A stretch of 64,000 nt of DNA from Pseudomonas anatoliensis. Its GTDB lineage: Bacteria > Pseudomonadota > Gammaproteobacteria > Pseudomonadales > Pseudomonadaceae. This document shows positions 32,287-40,432 of the stretch, piece after piece. The notes beneath the pieces were generated by a model, which did not search any database, was not told where the DNA came from, and worked only from the letters and a program-made list of their open reading frames with translations. The DNA lies in NCBI RefSeq assembly GCF_017976235.1, contig NZ_JACVHC010000001.1, positions 1,203,670-1,267,669 on the forward strand, given 5' to 3'. Position 1 is the first letter of the stretch, and each line of letters opens with the position of its first letter. Made by a program: the position numbers and the translations under genes.

Positions 32287-32766
32287 TCAGCGTCTACGAA
32301 ACAGTGGCCGCGGCTCGATGACTGACCGGCCATACAGCACGCTCATTCCTGCCAACCCCTTCAGCGCATCCTCAGCCGATTTGTCCTCGCGCACAGCAAA
32401 ACTGTCGAACCCGCACTGGCGCATATGGCTGAGCTGATCGCGCAGCACATCGCCAATCGCGCGCAATTCCCCGGTCCAGCCGAAACGACTGCGCAGCAGA
32501 TAGGCCTGGCTGTAGGCGCGGCCGTCACGGAAACTCGGGAAATCCAGCGCAATCAGTGGCAATGACGCTAGCCAGGGCACGAGGCTTTCGGCATCGTCAT
32601 CCGGGCCGAGCCACACGGCGTGGGTCGAGGGCCGTTCCAGCCATTGGGTCAAAGGCAGAATCAGCAATCCCGAAGCACTGGCCAACGCAGGCTCGCGAAC
32701 CAGCGTCCACGGATCGTCCGTGACTATTTGCGCGACCCCCTCCTGCAACCGCAGCAGATTGTTCAT
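32287..32766 (-). CDS. DUF934 protein (sulfite reductase partner)
   Basis: 159 residues. The conserved core LPLIALDFPSFRDGRAYSQA and LLRSRFGWTGELRAIGDVLRDQL is the DUF934 signature; the family sits almost always behind a CysI-type reductase. Its start overlaps the cysI stop by 4 bases, so it is translated with it. The function is probably in assimilatory sulfite reduction, but the chemistry is unknown. In P. aeruginosa I recall PA4129-PA4130 as an equivalent pair. Confidence 0.9.
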   Translation of the reverse strand: MNNLLRLQEGVAQIVTDDPWTLVREPALASASGLLILPLTQWLERPSTHAVWLGPDDDAESLVPWLASLPLIALDFPSFRDGRAYSQAYLLRSRFGWTGELRAIGDVLRDQLSHMRQCGFDSFAVREDKSAEDALKGLAGMSVLYGRSVIEPRPLFRRR

Positions 32767-34436
32767 GCCGACACCTCCAGCGCTTTGGGATACACACGTT
32801 CCTTGAACGGCTCCAGTCCGATCCGCGCCAAAGTGTCGACAAACAATTCCTCACTCTCGCGATAACGCACAAAGGTGCCAATGATCCGCTCGATCACCTG
32901 CGGCACCTCTGCTGCGCTGAACGACGGGCCGATGACCTTGCCCAGCGCGCTGTTTTTGCCCTGCGCGCCGCCGAGGGTGATCTGGTACCACTCGCTGCCG
33001 TTCTTGTCGACGCCGAGGATGCCGATATTGCCGATGTGGTGATGGCCGCAGGCATTCATGCAGCCGGAGATGTTCAGGCTGATATCACCCAGATCGTGCA
33101 GGTAGTCGAGATTGTCGAAGCGCGCCTGAATCGCCTGGGTGATCGGGATCGATTTGGCGTTGGCAAGTGCGCAGAAATCCCCGCCCGGGCAGGCAATGAT
33201 GTCGGTCAACAATCCGACGTTGGCCGTCCCCAGATTGAGCTCGCACGCCAGTTGCCACAGCGCATACAGATCGGCTTTCGGCACATCGGGCAGGACGATG
33301 TTCTGCTCATGGGCAATGCGAATCTCGCCGAAACCGAAGCGCTCGGACCAGTCGGCGACCGCCAGCATCTGCAACTCCGTCACGTCTCCCGGCGGCGCGG
33401 CCTGACCGGGTTTGGTCGACAGCACTACGCTGGTGTAACCCGCCACTTTGTGCGGCTGCACGTTGCGCGCGACCCAGCGGGCAAACGCCGGGCTTTCGGC
33501 CAGCCGCGTGCCGTAGTCCAGATCGGTGTCGGGCATCTCGCGATAGGTCGGAGGCACGAAGGCACTGGCGACCCGCTGATATTCGGCCTCGGTCAACTGC
33601 GCCGGGCCGTCCTTGAGGTGCTGCCACTCCTCTTCGACTTCTTTGGCGAAGGCTTCGATGCCCAGTGCCTTGACCAGAATCTTGATCCGCGCCTTGTATT
33701 TGTTATCGCGCCGGCCATGGCGGTTGTACACGCGCAGCACCGCCTCGACGTAAGACAGCAAGTGCTGCCACGGCAAGCCGTCACGGATCTGTAACCCGAG
33801 GATCGGCGTGCGCCCCAGACCACCACCAACGATCACTCGCAAGAGCATTTGCCCATCGCGGCCGGGGTAAAGATACAGGCCGATGTCGTGCATCATGATT
33901 GCCGCGCGATCCTGCTTCGCCGAGCAGATGGCGATCTTGAATTTGCGCGGCAGAAAGAGAAATTCCGGGTTGATCGTCGACCATTGCCGGAGAATTTCCG
34001 CCAGTGGTCGCGGGTCGATCAACTCATCTGCCGCAACCCCGGCGAAGGCTTCGGTGGTGATGTTGCGCACGCAGTTGCCGGAGGTCTGGATCGCATGCAT
34101 GTTGACCTGCGCCAGCCGTTCGAGAATATCCGGCACTTCGGCCAGTTCGATCCAGTTGAACTGCATGTTTTGCCGCGTGGTGAAGTGTCCGTAACCACGA
34201 TCATAGTCAGCCGCGATGCTGGCCAGCGTGCGCATTTGCGCGGCGCTGAGCGTGCCGTAGGGAATCGCCACACGCAGCATGTAGGCGTGCTTTTGCAGGT
34301 ACAGACCGTTTTGCAGACGCAGCGGCAGAAACTCCTCCTCACTCAATTCCCCGGCCATGAAGCGCTCGACCTGATCGCGAAACTGCGCAACGCGCTCGAA
34401 CACCAGCGCCCGGTCGTAATCATCGTATTGATACAT
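32763..34436 (-). CDS. cysI: Siroheme nitrite/sulfite reductase, CysI-like
   Basis: 557 residues, single polypeptide. It reduces sulfite (or nitrite) by six electrons using coupled siroheme and 4Fe-4S. The cluster ligands are CPGGDFC (Cys-x5-Cys) and SGCMNACGHH (Cys-x3-Cys) near residues 395-450, and the substrate-binding arginine/lysine segments TRQNMQFNWIEL and TSGNCVRNITTEAFAG are present. It precedes DUF934 and is divergent from an orphan ccoN. Because of that setting it resembles P. aeruginosa PA4130 rather than the main biosynthetic copy; the exact substrate is inferred. Confidence 0.9.
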   Translation of the reverse strand: MYQYDDYDRALVFERVAQFRDQVERFMAGELSEEEFLPLRLQNGLYLQKHAYMLRVAIPYGTLSAAQMRTLASIAADYDRGYGHFTTRQNMQFNWIELAEVPDILERLAQVNMHAIQTSGNCVRNITTEAFAGVAADELIDPRPLAEILRQWSTINPEFLFLPRKFKIAICSAKQDRAAIMMHDIGLYLYPGRDGQMLLRVIVGGGLGRTPILGLQIRDGLPWQHLLSYVEAVLRVYNRHGRRDNKYKARIKILVKALGIEAFAKEVEEEWQHLKDGPAQLTEAEYQRVASAFVPPTYREMPDTDLDYGTRLAESPAFARWVARNVQPHKVAGYTSVVLSTKPGQAAPPGDVTELQMLAVADWSERFGFGEIRIAHEQNIVLPDVPKADLYALWQLACELNLGTANVGLLTDIIACPGGDFCALANAKSIPITQAIQARFDNLDYLHDLGDISLNISGCMNACGHHHIGNIGILGVDKNGSEWYQITLGGAQGKNSALGKVIGPSFSAAEVPQVIERIIGTFVRYRESEELFVDTLARIGLEPFKERVYPKALEVSA

Positions 34437-34696
34437 GCCACTGCCACCTCATCAGGACGCACACAATTCCTACAGATTTTCCCAGACTATGGCCGAACGG
34501 CGCAGCGCGTTACAGATTCACCTGAACGCATAAAAACCGTATCAGGGCGTGGCAGATGGCCGCAGGCAGCACTTCAATCTGATCCGCATAAATGAAAGAT
34601 TCCTGAGCCTGTTTTGTTTCCGGTGGGGTTTCTACAGTGCAACCCATGCCAGACCGGGTGGCCTGGCAAGACTTTGCAACCGTGGATGAACTGACC

Positions 34697-36124
34697 ATGA
34701 GCACAGCAACAATCGGACAGGCTTATAACTACAAGGTCGTCCGCCAATTCGTCATCGCGACTGTTTTCTGGGGTGTCGTGGGCATGGCGATGGGGGTATG
34801 GATCGCCTCGCAACTGGTATGGCCAGAGATGAATCTGGACCTGCCGTGGACCACCTTCGGCCGCTTGCGACCGTTGCACACCAGCCTGGTGATTTTCGGT
34901 TTCGCCGGCAGCGCGCAATTCGCCGCCAGTTACTACGCCGTGCAACGTACCTGTCAGGTGCGGCTGTATTCGGACAAGCTCGCCGCGTTCACATTCTGGG
35001 GCTGGCAATCGGTGATCGTGATCATGCTGATCACCCTGCCGCTGGGCTACACCACCACCAAGGAATACGCCGAGATCGAATTCTCCGGCGCGGTGTGGAT
35101 GGCGGTGGTCTGGGTGGCTTACGCCGTGGTGTTCTTCACTACCGTCGTGCAGCGCAAGACCAAGCACATCTATGTGGGCAACTGGTTCTTCGGCGCGTTC
35201 ATTCTGGTGATCGCCATGCTGCACGTGGTCAATCACCTGTCGATTCCGGTGGACTGGTTCAAATCCTATCCGGTGTATTCCGGCGCAACCGATGCCATGG
35301 TGCAGTGGTGGTACGGGCACAACGCGGTGGGTTTCTTCCTGACCACGGGTTTCTTGGGGATGATGTATTACTTCGTGCCGAAGCAGGTCAATCGGCCGGT
35401 GTATTCGTACCGGTTGTCGATCGTGCATTTCTGGGCGCTGATCACCCTGTACATCTGGGCCGGCCCCCACCACTTGCACTACACCGCGCTACCGGACTGG
35501 GCGCAGTCGCTGGGCATGGCGATGTCGCTGATCCTGCTGGCGCCGAGCTGGGGCGGGATGATCAACGGGATGATGACCTTGTCCGGTGCGTGGCATAAGT
35601 TGCGTACCGACCCGATCCTGCGCTTTCTGGTGCTGTCGCTGGCGTTCTACGGGATGTCGACGTTTGAAGGGCCGATGATGGCGATCAAAACCGTCAACGC
35701 CCTCTCCCACTACACCGACTGGACCATCGGCCACGTGCACGCCGGCGCACTCGGCTGGGTAGCGATGATCACCTTTGGCGCGACGTATCACATGGTGCCG
35801 AAAGTGTTTGGCCGCGAGCAGATGTACAGCACGCCGCTGATCAACCTGCACTTCTGGCTGGCGACCATCGGCACGGTGCTTTATATCGCTTCGATGTGGG
35901 TGAACGGCATCACCCAGGGCCTGATGTGGCGGGCGATCAACGAAGACGGCACGCTGACCTATTCGTTTGTCGAGGCGCTGCAGGCCAGCCATCCGGGGTT
36001 CATCGTGCGCTTTGCTGGTGGGGTGTTTTTCCTGACCGGGATGTTGCTGATGGCTTACAACGTCTGGCGTACCGTGCGGGTTGCGGACGTGGCACTGGCC
36101 CACCGTGAAGCGCAGATCGCCTGA
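34697..36124 (+). CDS. ccoN: Orphan cbb3-type cytochrome c oxidase subunit I, CcoN4-like
   Basis: 475 residues from the ATG at 34697 ([12 protein letters not shown]). Twelve membrane helices with the catalytic histidines: HTSLVIFGF (low-spin haem), [25 protein letters not shown] (copper-B site) and [10 protein letters not shown]. The chain is complete, but there are no ccoO or ccoP genes beside it; a CcoQ-like gene follows. In P. aeruginosa the orphan CcoN4 (PA4133) joins CcoO/P from other operons and gives an oxidase that tolerates cyanide. The context (cysI, DUF934, ccoQ-like) matches that locus. The 260-base upstream gap holds both divergent promoters; I see no clear Anr box there. Confidence 0.92.
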   Translation: MSTATIGQAYNYKVVRQFVIATVFWGVVGMAMGVWIASQLVWPEMNLDLPWTTFGRLRPLHTSLVIFGFAGSAQFAASYYAVQRTCQVRLYSDKLAAFTFWGWQSVIVIMLITLPLGYTTTKEYAEIEFSGAVWMAVVWVAYAVVFFTTVVQRKTKHIYVGNWFFGAFILVIAMLHVVNHLSIPVDWFKSYPVYSGATDAMVQWWYGHNAVGFFLTTGFLGMMYYFVPKQVNRPVYSYRLSIVHFWALITLYIWAGPHHLHYTALPDWAQSLGMAMSLILLAPSWGGMINGMMTLSGAWHKLRTDPILRFLVLSLAFYGMSTFEGPMMAIKTVNALSHYTDWTIGHVHAGALGWVAMITFGATYHMVPKVFGREQMYSTPLINLHFWLATIGTVLYIASMWVNGITQGLMWRAINEDGTLTYSFVEALQASHPGFIVRFAGGVFFLTGMLLMAYNVWRTVRVADVALAHREAQIA

Positions 36125-36139
36125 GGCAGGGAGCCGGTC

Positions 36140-36361
36140 ATGTTTGAATTTTTCTTGAATGGGTTGGGCGTGGTGTTTCTGTGGCTGGCGGTGGAGTACT
36201 GCTTGCGCCGTGAGACCGCAGACAGTCTGGATGAGGCGAGCATGGTGCCGTTTGCCGATGACCCGGAGGTGGCGCGCAGGGTTGAGCTGGCGACGGGCAA
36301 GGCCGTGAAAGCGGTGGCGCCGGAGGTGGCGAAGCCGGGTTGGATCAATCTGGATATGTAA
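36140..36361 (+). CDS. CcoQ-like small subunit
   Basis: 73 residues, ATG at 36140 with AGGGAG upstream, 15 bases after the ccoN stop. One N-terminal membrane helix (FFLNGLGVVFLWLAVEY) followed by a charged tail with DEASMVPFADDPEVARR. That tail resembles the end of CcoQ proteins (PFADDPE), though the helix is different from standard CcoQ. I take it as the fourth subunit or a stability factor for the orphan CcoN; P. aeruginosa has a small gene (PA4134) in this place. It is longer in the tail than usual CcoQ. Confidence 0.7.
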   Translation: MFEFFLNGLGVVFLWLAVEYCLRRETADSLDEASMVPFADDPEVARRVELATGKAVKAVAPEVAKPGWINLDM

Positions 36362-36364
36362 CCT

Positions 36365-36452
36365 CCTGTAGGAGCTGCCGCAGGCTGCGATCTTTTGATC
36401 TTGCGTTTAAAAAACAGATCAAAAGATCGCAGCCTGCGGCAGCTCCTACAGG
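36365..36452. repeat. Paired REP element after the ccoN-ccoQ-like pair
   Basis: CCTGTAGGAGCTGCCGCAGG and CCTGCGGCAGCTCCTACAGG are perfect 20-base inverse arms, with a TTTAAAAA centre. It stands four bases after the ccoQ-like stop and just before a convergent gene. Confidence 0.9.
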
Positions 36453-36476
36453 AGGAATGCGTGTTTTCTTGGGGGC

Positions 36477-36968
36477 TCAGGTGCGGTCTCGAGGAATAAG
36501 ACTCTGCAACTGCAACGCCAGAAAATCCGCATCAAACGCAAACGTGTCGGGGTCTTTCAAGCCGTTGGTCTTGCGCCACTGCCACTCCCCGCCCGGCAGG
36601 CCCACCAGCGAAATACTGCCGTAGCGCGCCGCAGTCAAACCCATCACTGCCAATGAAATCTGCCCCGAGCTACCCATCACATCGGGTACAAACTCCACCG
36701 GTTTGCCGGCAATCACAATGGTCAGTTTCTCGGTCTTGAAGGTTGAAGTATCGACCGGTGTGCTAGGGCCGAACGCGACATACGCCTCACGGCTGACCTC
36801 CAGCAAATTCGGTGCCTGCACCGGTTCAAGCCATTGCTGGATCTGCCCGAACAGTTCGGTAATCCGCGTCGTCCATGCCTGCGACTGCGTTTCGAACAGT
36901 TGCTTCTTGTGCGCCTCACTCTCGGCATAGTGACGAAGCATTTCGCCCAGTTGTTGTACGTCGTTCAT
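36477..36968 (-). CDS. Hypothetical protein, no family recognised
   Basis: 163 residues, soluble, no signal peptide. The first half is helical and polar (VQQLGEMLRHYAESEAHKKQ, then WTTRITELFGQIQQWLEP). The second half is beta-like (KLTIVIAGKPVEFVPDV; SISLVGLPGGEWQWRK). The ATG at 36968 follows GAGGAATGTACCC, with a usable GAGGA. It is convergent with the ccoN genes and has 200 bases upstream before the racemase gene. Codon use is like the neighbours, so it is a resident gene. I cannot name a function. Confidence 0.6.
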   Translation of the reverse strand: MNDVQQLGEMLRHYAESEAHKKQLFETQSQAWTTRITELFGQIQQWLEPVQAPNLLEVSREAYVAFGPSTPVDTSTFKTEKLTIVIAGKPVEFVPDVMGSSGQISLAVMGLTAARYGSISLVGLPGGEWQWRKTNGLKDPDTFAFDADFLALQLQSLIPRDRT

Positions 36969-37170
36969 GGGTACATTCCTCTGAGGAGCCTGCGATACCT
37001 GATAGTGACAGATCGAAGCACTGGCGTACGTTTAACCTCGAAAGCGACCACCGTGACACTTTGCAGCTGGATGATCGGTACAGTTAATTTGCGCTGGCGC
37101 ACGCAGGAGAACAAATAGACACTCGGCTCCGGCCCGGCCTTTCGTCTGGGCACCTGCCTGGGGACATCGA

Positions 37171-37863
37171 ATGCGCACTATCGGCCTGATCGGCGGCATG
37201 AGCTGGGAATCCAGCGCCGAATACTATCGCCTCATCAATCAGCAAGTCCGCGATCAGCTCGGCCCGCTGCGGTCGGCGCAGATGCTGATGTACAGCGTCG
37301 ACTTCGGCCCGGTCGAACAGGCCCAGCATGCCGGGCGCTGGGACGATGCGGCAGCGATTCTGGTGGACGCCGCACGCAGGCTCGAAGCCGGCGGCGCTGA
37401 ATGTGTGGTGCTGTGTACCAACACCATGCACAAGGTGGCCGACCAGATTCAGGCGGCAATCAGCATTCCGTTTTTGCATATTGCCGAACCAGCGGCGCAA
37501 GCGGCTTTGAAGATTGATGCGCGAACGGTCGGGCTGTTGGGCACGGCGTTCACCATGGAGCAGGATTTTCTCAAGCAGCGCTTGATCGCCCAAGGCTTGA
37601 CGGTATTGGTGCCGGACGACGCTCAGCGCAAAGAAGTGCACCGGATCATCTACGACGAACTCTGCGTCGGCGTGATCAGCGAGGCGTCGCGCAAGATCTA
37701 CCAGCAGGTAATTGAATCCCTGACCGCTCGCGGCGCTCAGGCGATCATTCTGGGCTGCACGGAAATCGGCATGTTGATCAAACCCGAACACAGCGCCCTG
37801 CCCTTGCTCGACACCACCGAGCTGCATGCGCAGTCGGCGGTGGCGTTCGCGCTGGGAGACTGA
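37171..37863 (+). CDS. Aspartate/glutamate racemase family protein
   Basis: 230 residues. Both catalytic cysteines of the cofactor-free racemases are in place: Cys82 in LCTNTMHK and Cys196 in ILGCTEIG. The N-terminal RTIGLIGGMSWESSAEYYR is typical of the YgeA-like branch, which racemises a range of amino acids rather than making D-glutamate for the cell wall. Cytoplasmic. It is convergent with the acetyltransferase gene that follows, with one base between stops. The substrate is not readable from the sequence. Confidence 0.9.
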   Translation: MRTIGLIGGMSWESSAEYYRLINQQVRDQLGPLRSAQMLMYSVDFGPVEQAQHAGRWDDAAAILVDAARRLEAGGAECVVLCTNTMHKVADQIQAAISIPFLHIAEPAAQAALKIDARTVGLLGTAFTMEQDFLKQRLIAQGLTVLVPDDAQRKEVHRIIYDELCVGVISEASRKIYQQVIESLTARGAQAIILGCTEIGMLIKPEHSALPLLDTTELHAQSAVAFALGD

Positions 37864-37864
37864 G

Positions 37865-38383
37865 TCAGGTTTTCGGACGATTGCGCAGGCGGGCCATGCT
37901 CAGGGTATCGACCCATTGCCCGTCGCGTACCGCGTAATCACGGAACAGGCCTTCGGTCTCGAAACCGAACTTGCGGTACAGACCGATAGCCGCCTCGTTG
38001 TCGGCGTACACCGACAGCTCGACGCGGTGCAGATTCATCCAGTTGTCGGCCACATCCAGCGCTGCCGCCAACAATTTCGAACCGACTCCCTTGCCCTGCC
38101 AAGCCGTCGCGACACCCATGCCGAAGCTGCCAGCGTGGCTGCGGCGAATCCGCGAAAAATGCTCTAGGCCCAAGTGACCGATCACTACGCCCTGATGCAG
38201 CGCCACCAGTTTCACCGCCCGCTCGTTATCGGCTTGTATCCGCTGGCGCCAAACCTCGGCGGACTGAAACGGCATCTGCAACACCTGCCGGGCGACGGCG
38301 GCATCGTTGTACAGAGCGGTGACGCCCTCGACGTGGGATTCGTTGAAGCGCTCGAGGTGAATGGTGGGGTCGTGGTCAGGCAT
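37865..38383 (-). CDS. GNAT N-acetyltransferase
   Basis: 172 residues from the ATG at 38383, preceded by AAGGA at the proper distance. The open frame upstream reads through a REP and is not coding. The acetyl-CoA loop is MGVATAWQGKGVGSKLLAA (Q-x-x-G-x-G), and RVELSVYADNEAAIGLYRKF plus YAVRDGQWVDTLSMARL are usual in the RimL/SpeG-like group. The likely acceptor is an amine or a protein N-terminus, not determinable here. Convergent with the racemase gene. Confidence 0.9.
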   Translation of the reverse strand: MPDHDPTIHLERFNESHVEGVTALYNDAAVARQVLQMPFQSAEVWRQRIQADNERAVKLVALHQGVVIGHLGLEHFSRIRRSHAGSFGMGVATAWQGKGVGSKLLAAALDVADNWMNLHRVELSVYADNEAAIGLYRKFGFETEGLFRDYAVRDGQWVDTLSMARLRNRPKT

Positions 38384-38449
38384 GGCAGATCCTTCCTGGA
38401 TCGATGTGTGGCCAAACACTCTAAACCGCGATATGGAATACGCACAATG

Positions 38450-38550
38450 TGTAGGAGCTGCCGAAGGCTCGGGCCGCGATCGGGCGATCTTTTGATTTTG
38501 TTTTTTAGAAGCAAAATCAAAAGATCGCAGCCTTCGGCAGCTCCTACAGG
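38450..38550. repeat. Paired REP element with an insertion in one arm
   Basis: TGTAGGAGCTGCCGAAGGCT and AGCCTTCGGCAGCTCCTACA are inverse arms. The left inner arm carries an additional CGGGCCGCGATCGGGC, the same variant (one base different) as in the third unit of the array at 16752. Confidence 0.88.
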
Positions 38551-38565
38551 GGATAGGGGTTTGGT

Positions 38566-38951
38566 TCAGATATGGAACCATTCCTGGCGCTCGCTGAAGG
38601 TATGGTGGATGAGTTCGATCAGGGTTTGCACTTCGCTGACATTTTGCGAGTCGGCATTCACCGCCAGCCAGGCATGGCCTTCACGGGTGAGGCTCAGCGC
38701 ACTGCCCTGAAAACTGAACAAGGTGTGCTGGAGTTGCTGCTCAAGCTGCGCCAATTGTTTGCGCAGCAAGGTCGAGCGCACGTTGAGGCTGCGCGCGGCC
38801 TGCATGAAGCAACCGCAGCGGGCGCTGACCAGAAAGTACTGCGCGACGTCGGTATCGATGCTCGCGGCTTGCGCAAGCCACGGTTCGCTGTGGTCCTGCG
38901 CCCAGCGGAAATCGCGCTGCCCTGTCGTCCTGCGGGTTCGGTGAATGACAT
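38566..38951 (-). pseudogene. Short LysR-type helix-turn-helix protein, frameshifted near its start
   Basis: In the frame ending at 38566 the protein contains a clear LysR-type helix-turn-helix (FLVSARCGCFMQAARSLNV, then STLLRKQLAQLEQQL and LFSFQGSALSLTREGHAWL) and stops about 30 residues after it, with no effector domain. This frame has no ATG, GTG or TTG upstream of the domain. The natural start is the ATG at 38951, which has AGGGAG at the right distance, but it is one frame off. One additional G in the GGG run near 38920 would join MSFTEPAGRQG to QRDFRWAQDHSEPWL. Either a real mutation, or an error in the sequence. Confidence 0.7.
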
Positions 38952-39026
38952 CGATGACTCCCTGTCGATCTTTGTTGTTTGATGGCGTCCAGCACTTTGA
39001 AAATATTCTGAACCCGATGGAGAACC

Positions 39027-39120
39027 CTGTGGGAGCTGGCTTGCCAGCGTTGGCGGAGTGTCAGTCACCGATGATGTTGAATGTGCCGACCTCATCGCTG
39101 GCAAGCCTGCTCCCACAGGG
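39027..39120. repeat. Paired REP element, GTGGGAGCTGGCTTGCCAGC type
   Basis: Left arm CTGTGGGAGCTGGCTTGCCA, right arm with GGCAAGCCTGCTCCCACAGG. Between the LysR-like remnant and the PLP enzyme gene. Confidence 0.87.
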
Positions 39121-39148
39121 TTTTGTAGTGTCTGGGCTAAAAGTGAAC

Positions 39149-40432
39149 TCAGGTATACACCGGCCAGGTGTCGACGATCTTGCCGCCACGCACCACCAGC
39201 AAATCACCGAATTGCAGGAGGACGGCTTCGGTCTGGGTCGGGCGCAGGAAGACTTGATCCTCAATCTTCAAGCCCACCGCGTTCGAGCCGTTGACCATTT
39301 CCTGATTCGAACTGCGGCCGTAAACAGTGTTGCTTTGCAGCCCCTGCGGCGATTCGAACTCGGCCATCCAGTTGCCGCCGTAGATGAAAAAGGTCTGGCG
39401 CTGATTCTGGTCCCACCACGAGAACAGTTTCGACTTGTCGTCCAGCGCCGGAATGTTCACCGCGCCAGTGCTTTTCAATACGGGCGTGGCGATGTAAGTC
39501 GCCGGCACATGATCGACCAGCGACGGCAAGTCGTAATGCGTGGGTTTGAGCATCGCCGTACCGACCGAGACTTCCGTGCTCAGCTTTTCGTTTTCATGGA
39601 TGCGATAACTCGGGCTACCAGCAGTGTTCAGGCACAAACCGTCATGCCACAACTCCGGAAATTGCTGGCGAGTGAAATCAACGCAGCGCTGATAAATCAC
39701 CATGACCCTGGCAAACAATTCCTCGGGCGAACCTAGAATCCCCGGCACCCCCATGCCCACGAACGGGTCGTAACCCATGAACCCGGCGAACTCCAGATGC
39801 TGCGGGTTGGCACTGATCAGCGCGAGCATCTGTCCCAGCACGTTCACGTCACTGACTCCGCCGCGATGCAGGCCCACATCCAGCTCGATGTTGATGCGCA
39901 TCCGCGTGCCCAAACCCTGCGCCAGCGCCAGGTACTGCTGCAAACGCTCAGGGCTGTCGAGCAGCCATTGCAACTGCCTGGCAGGATCAAACGGGCCTTT
40001 ATGGGTTTGATAAAAAAGCTCGGCCGAGCGCACCGGCAACGGCTTGCCGAGCAAGATATCCGACTGCGGAAACGTCACGGCATCGTGATTGAGAAACGGC
40101 TGATGAAACGACATCAGTTTTTGCGTTCCGGTACGTTGCGCGATATAGCTGAGCAACCCCGGCGATGGCAGCGATTTCTCCACCAATCGCAACTGCTTGC
40201 CGCCACGTTTGACCGACTGCATGACCACGTCGATGTTGTGATCGAGACGATCCAGATCAATCAACAGCACCGGGCGCATCGGGCCTTTTTCTTTAAGTTC
40301 GCGATTCAGCGCGAGGAAATAGTCGCTGTAAGGCCCGCCGCGATCGCCCGGTTTTAGCCATGCGCCGACGCCCACCAATAAAGCCCCGACACCTAACGTG
40401 CCCAGCACAAAGTTACGTCGATTGACCGCCAT
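39149..40432 (-). CDS. DSD1-family PLP enzyme (alanine racemase-like fold), exported
   Basis: 427 residues. A twin-arginine-like leader (NRRNFVLGTLGVGALLVG) suggests export or membrane anchoring. The body has an alanine racemase N-terminal barrel: RPVLLIDLDRLDHNIDVV, a lysine in RLVEKSLPS that may bind PLP, and INIELDVGLHRGGV. The C-terminal part with VVRGGKIVDTWPVYT is typical of D-threonine aldolase / D-serine dehydratase relatives. The substrate is unknown. The start overlaps the preceding FAD oxidase stop by 1 base (TGATG), so they are translated together. Confidence 0.82.
   Translation of the reverse strand: MAVNRRNFVLGTLGVGALLVGVGAWLKPGDRGGPYSDYFLALNRELKEKGPMRPVLLIDLDRLDHNIDVVMQSVKRGGKQLRLVEKSLPSPGLLSYIAQRTGTQKLMSFHQPFLNHDAVTFPQSDILLGKPLPVRSAELFYQTHKGPFDPARQLQWLLDSPERLQQYLALAQGLGTRMRINIELDVGLHRGGVSDVNVLGQMLALISANPQHLEFAGFMGYDPFVGMGVPGILGSPEELFARVMVIYQRCVDFTRQQFPELWHDGLCLNTAGSPSYRIHENEKLSTEVSVGTAMLKPTHYDLPSLVDHVPATYIATPVLKSTGAVNIPALDDKSKLFSWWDQNQRQTFFIYGGNWMAEFESPQGLQSNTVYGRSSNQEMVNGSNAVGLKIEDQVFLRPTQTEAVLLQFGDLLVVRGGKIVDTWPVYT

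Noticed and set aside
34580..34600. TTCAATCTGATCC as an Anr box before ccoN
   Set aside because: Only part of the dyad matches; the right half lacks AA.
38694..39116. A 140-residue frame covering the LysR-like gene and a REP
   Set aside because: It reads through a REP and after the start leaves the helix-turn-helix frame; explained by the frameshift.
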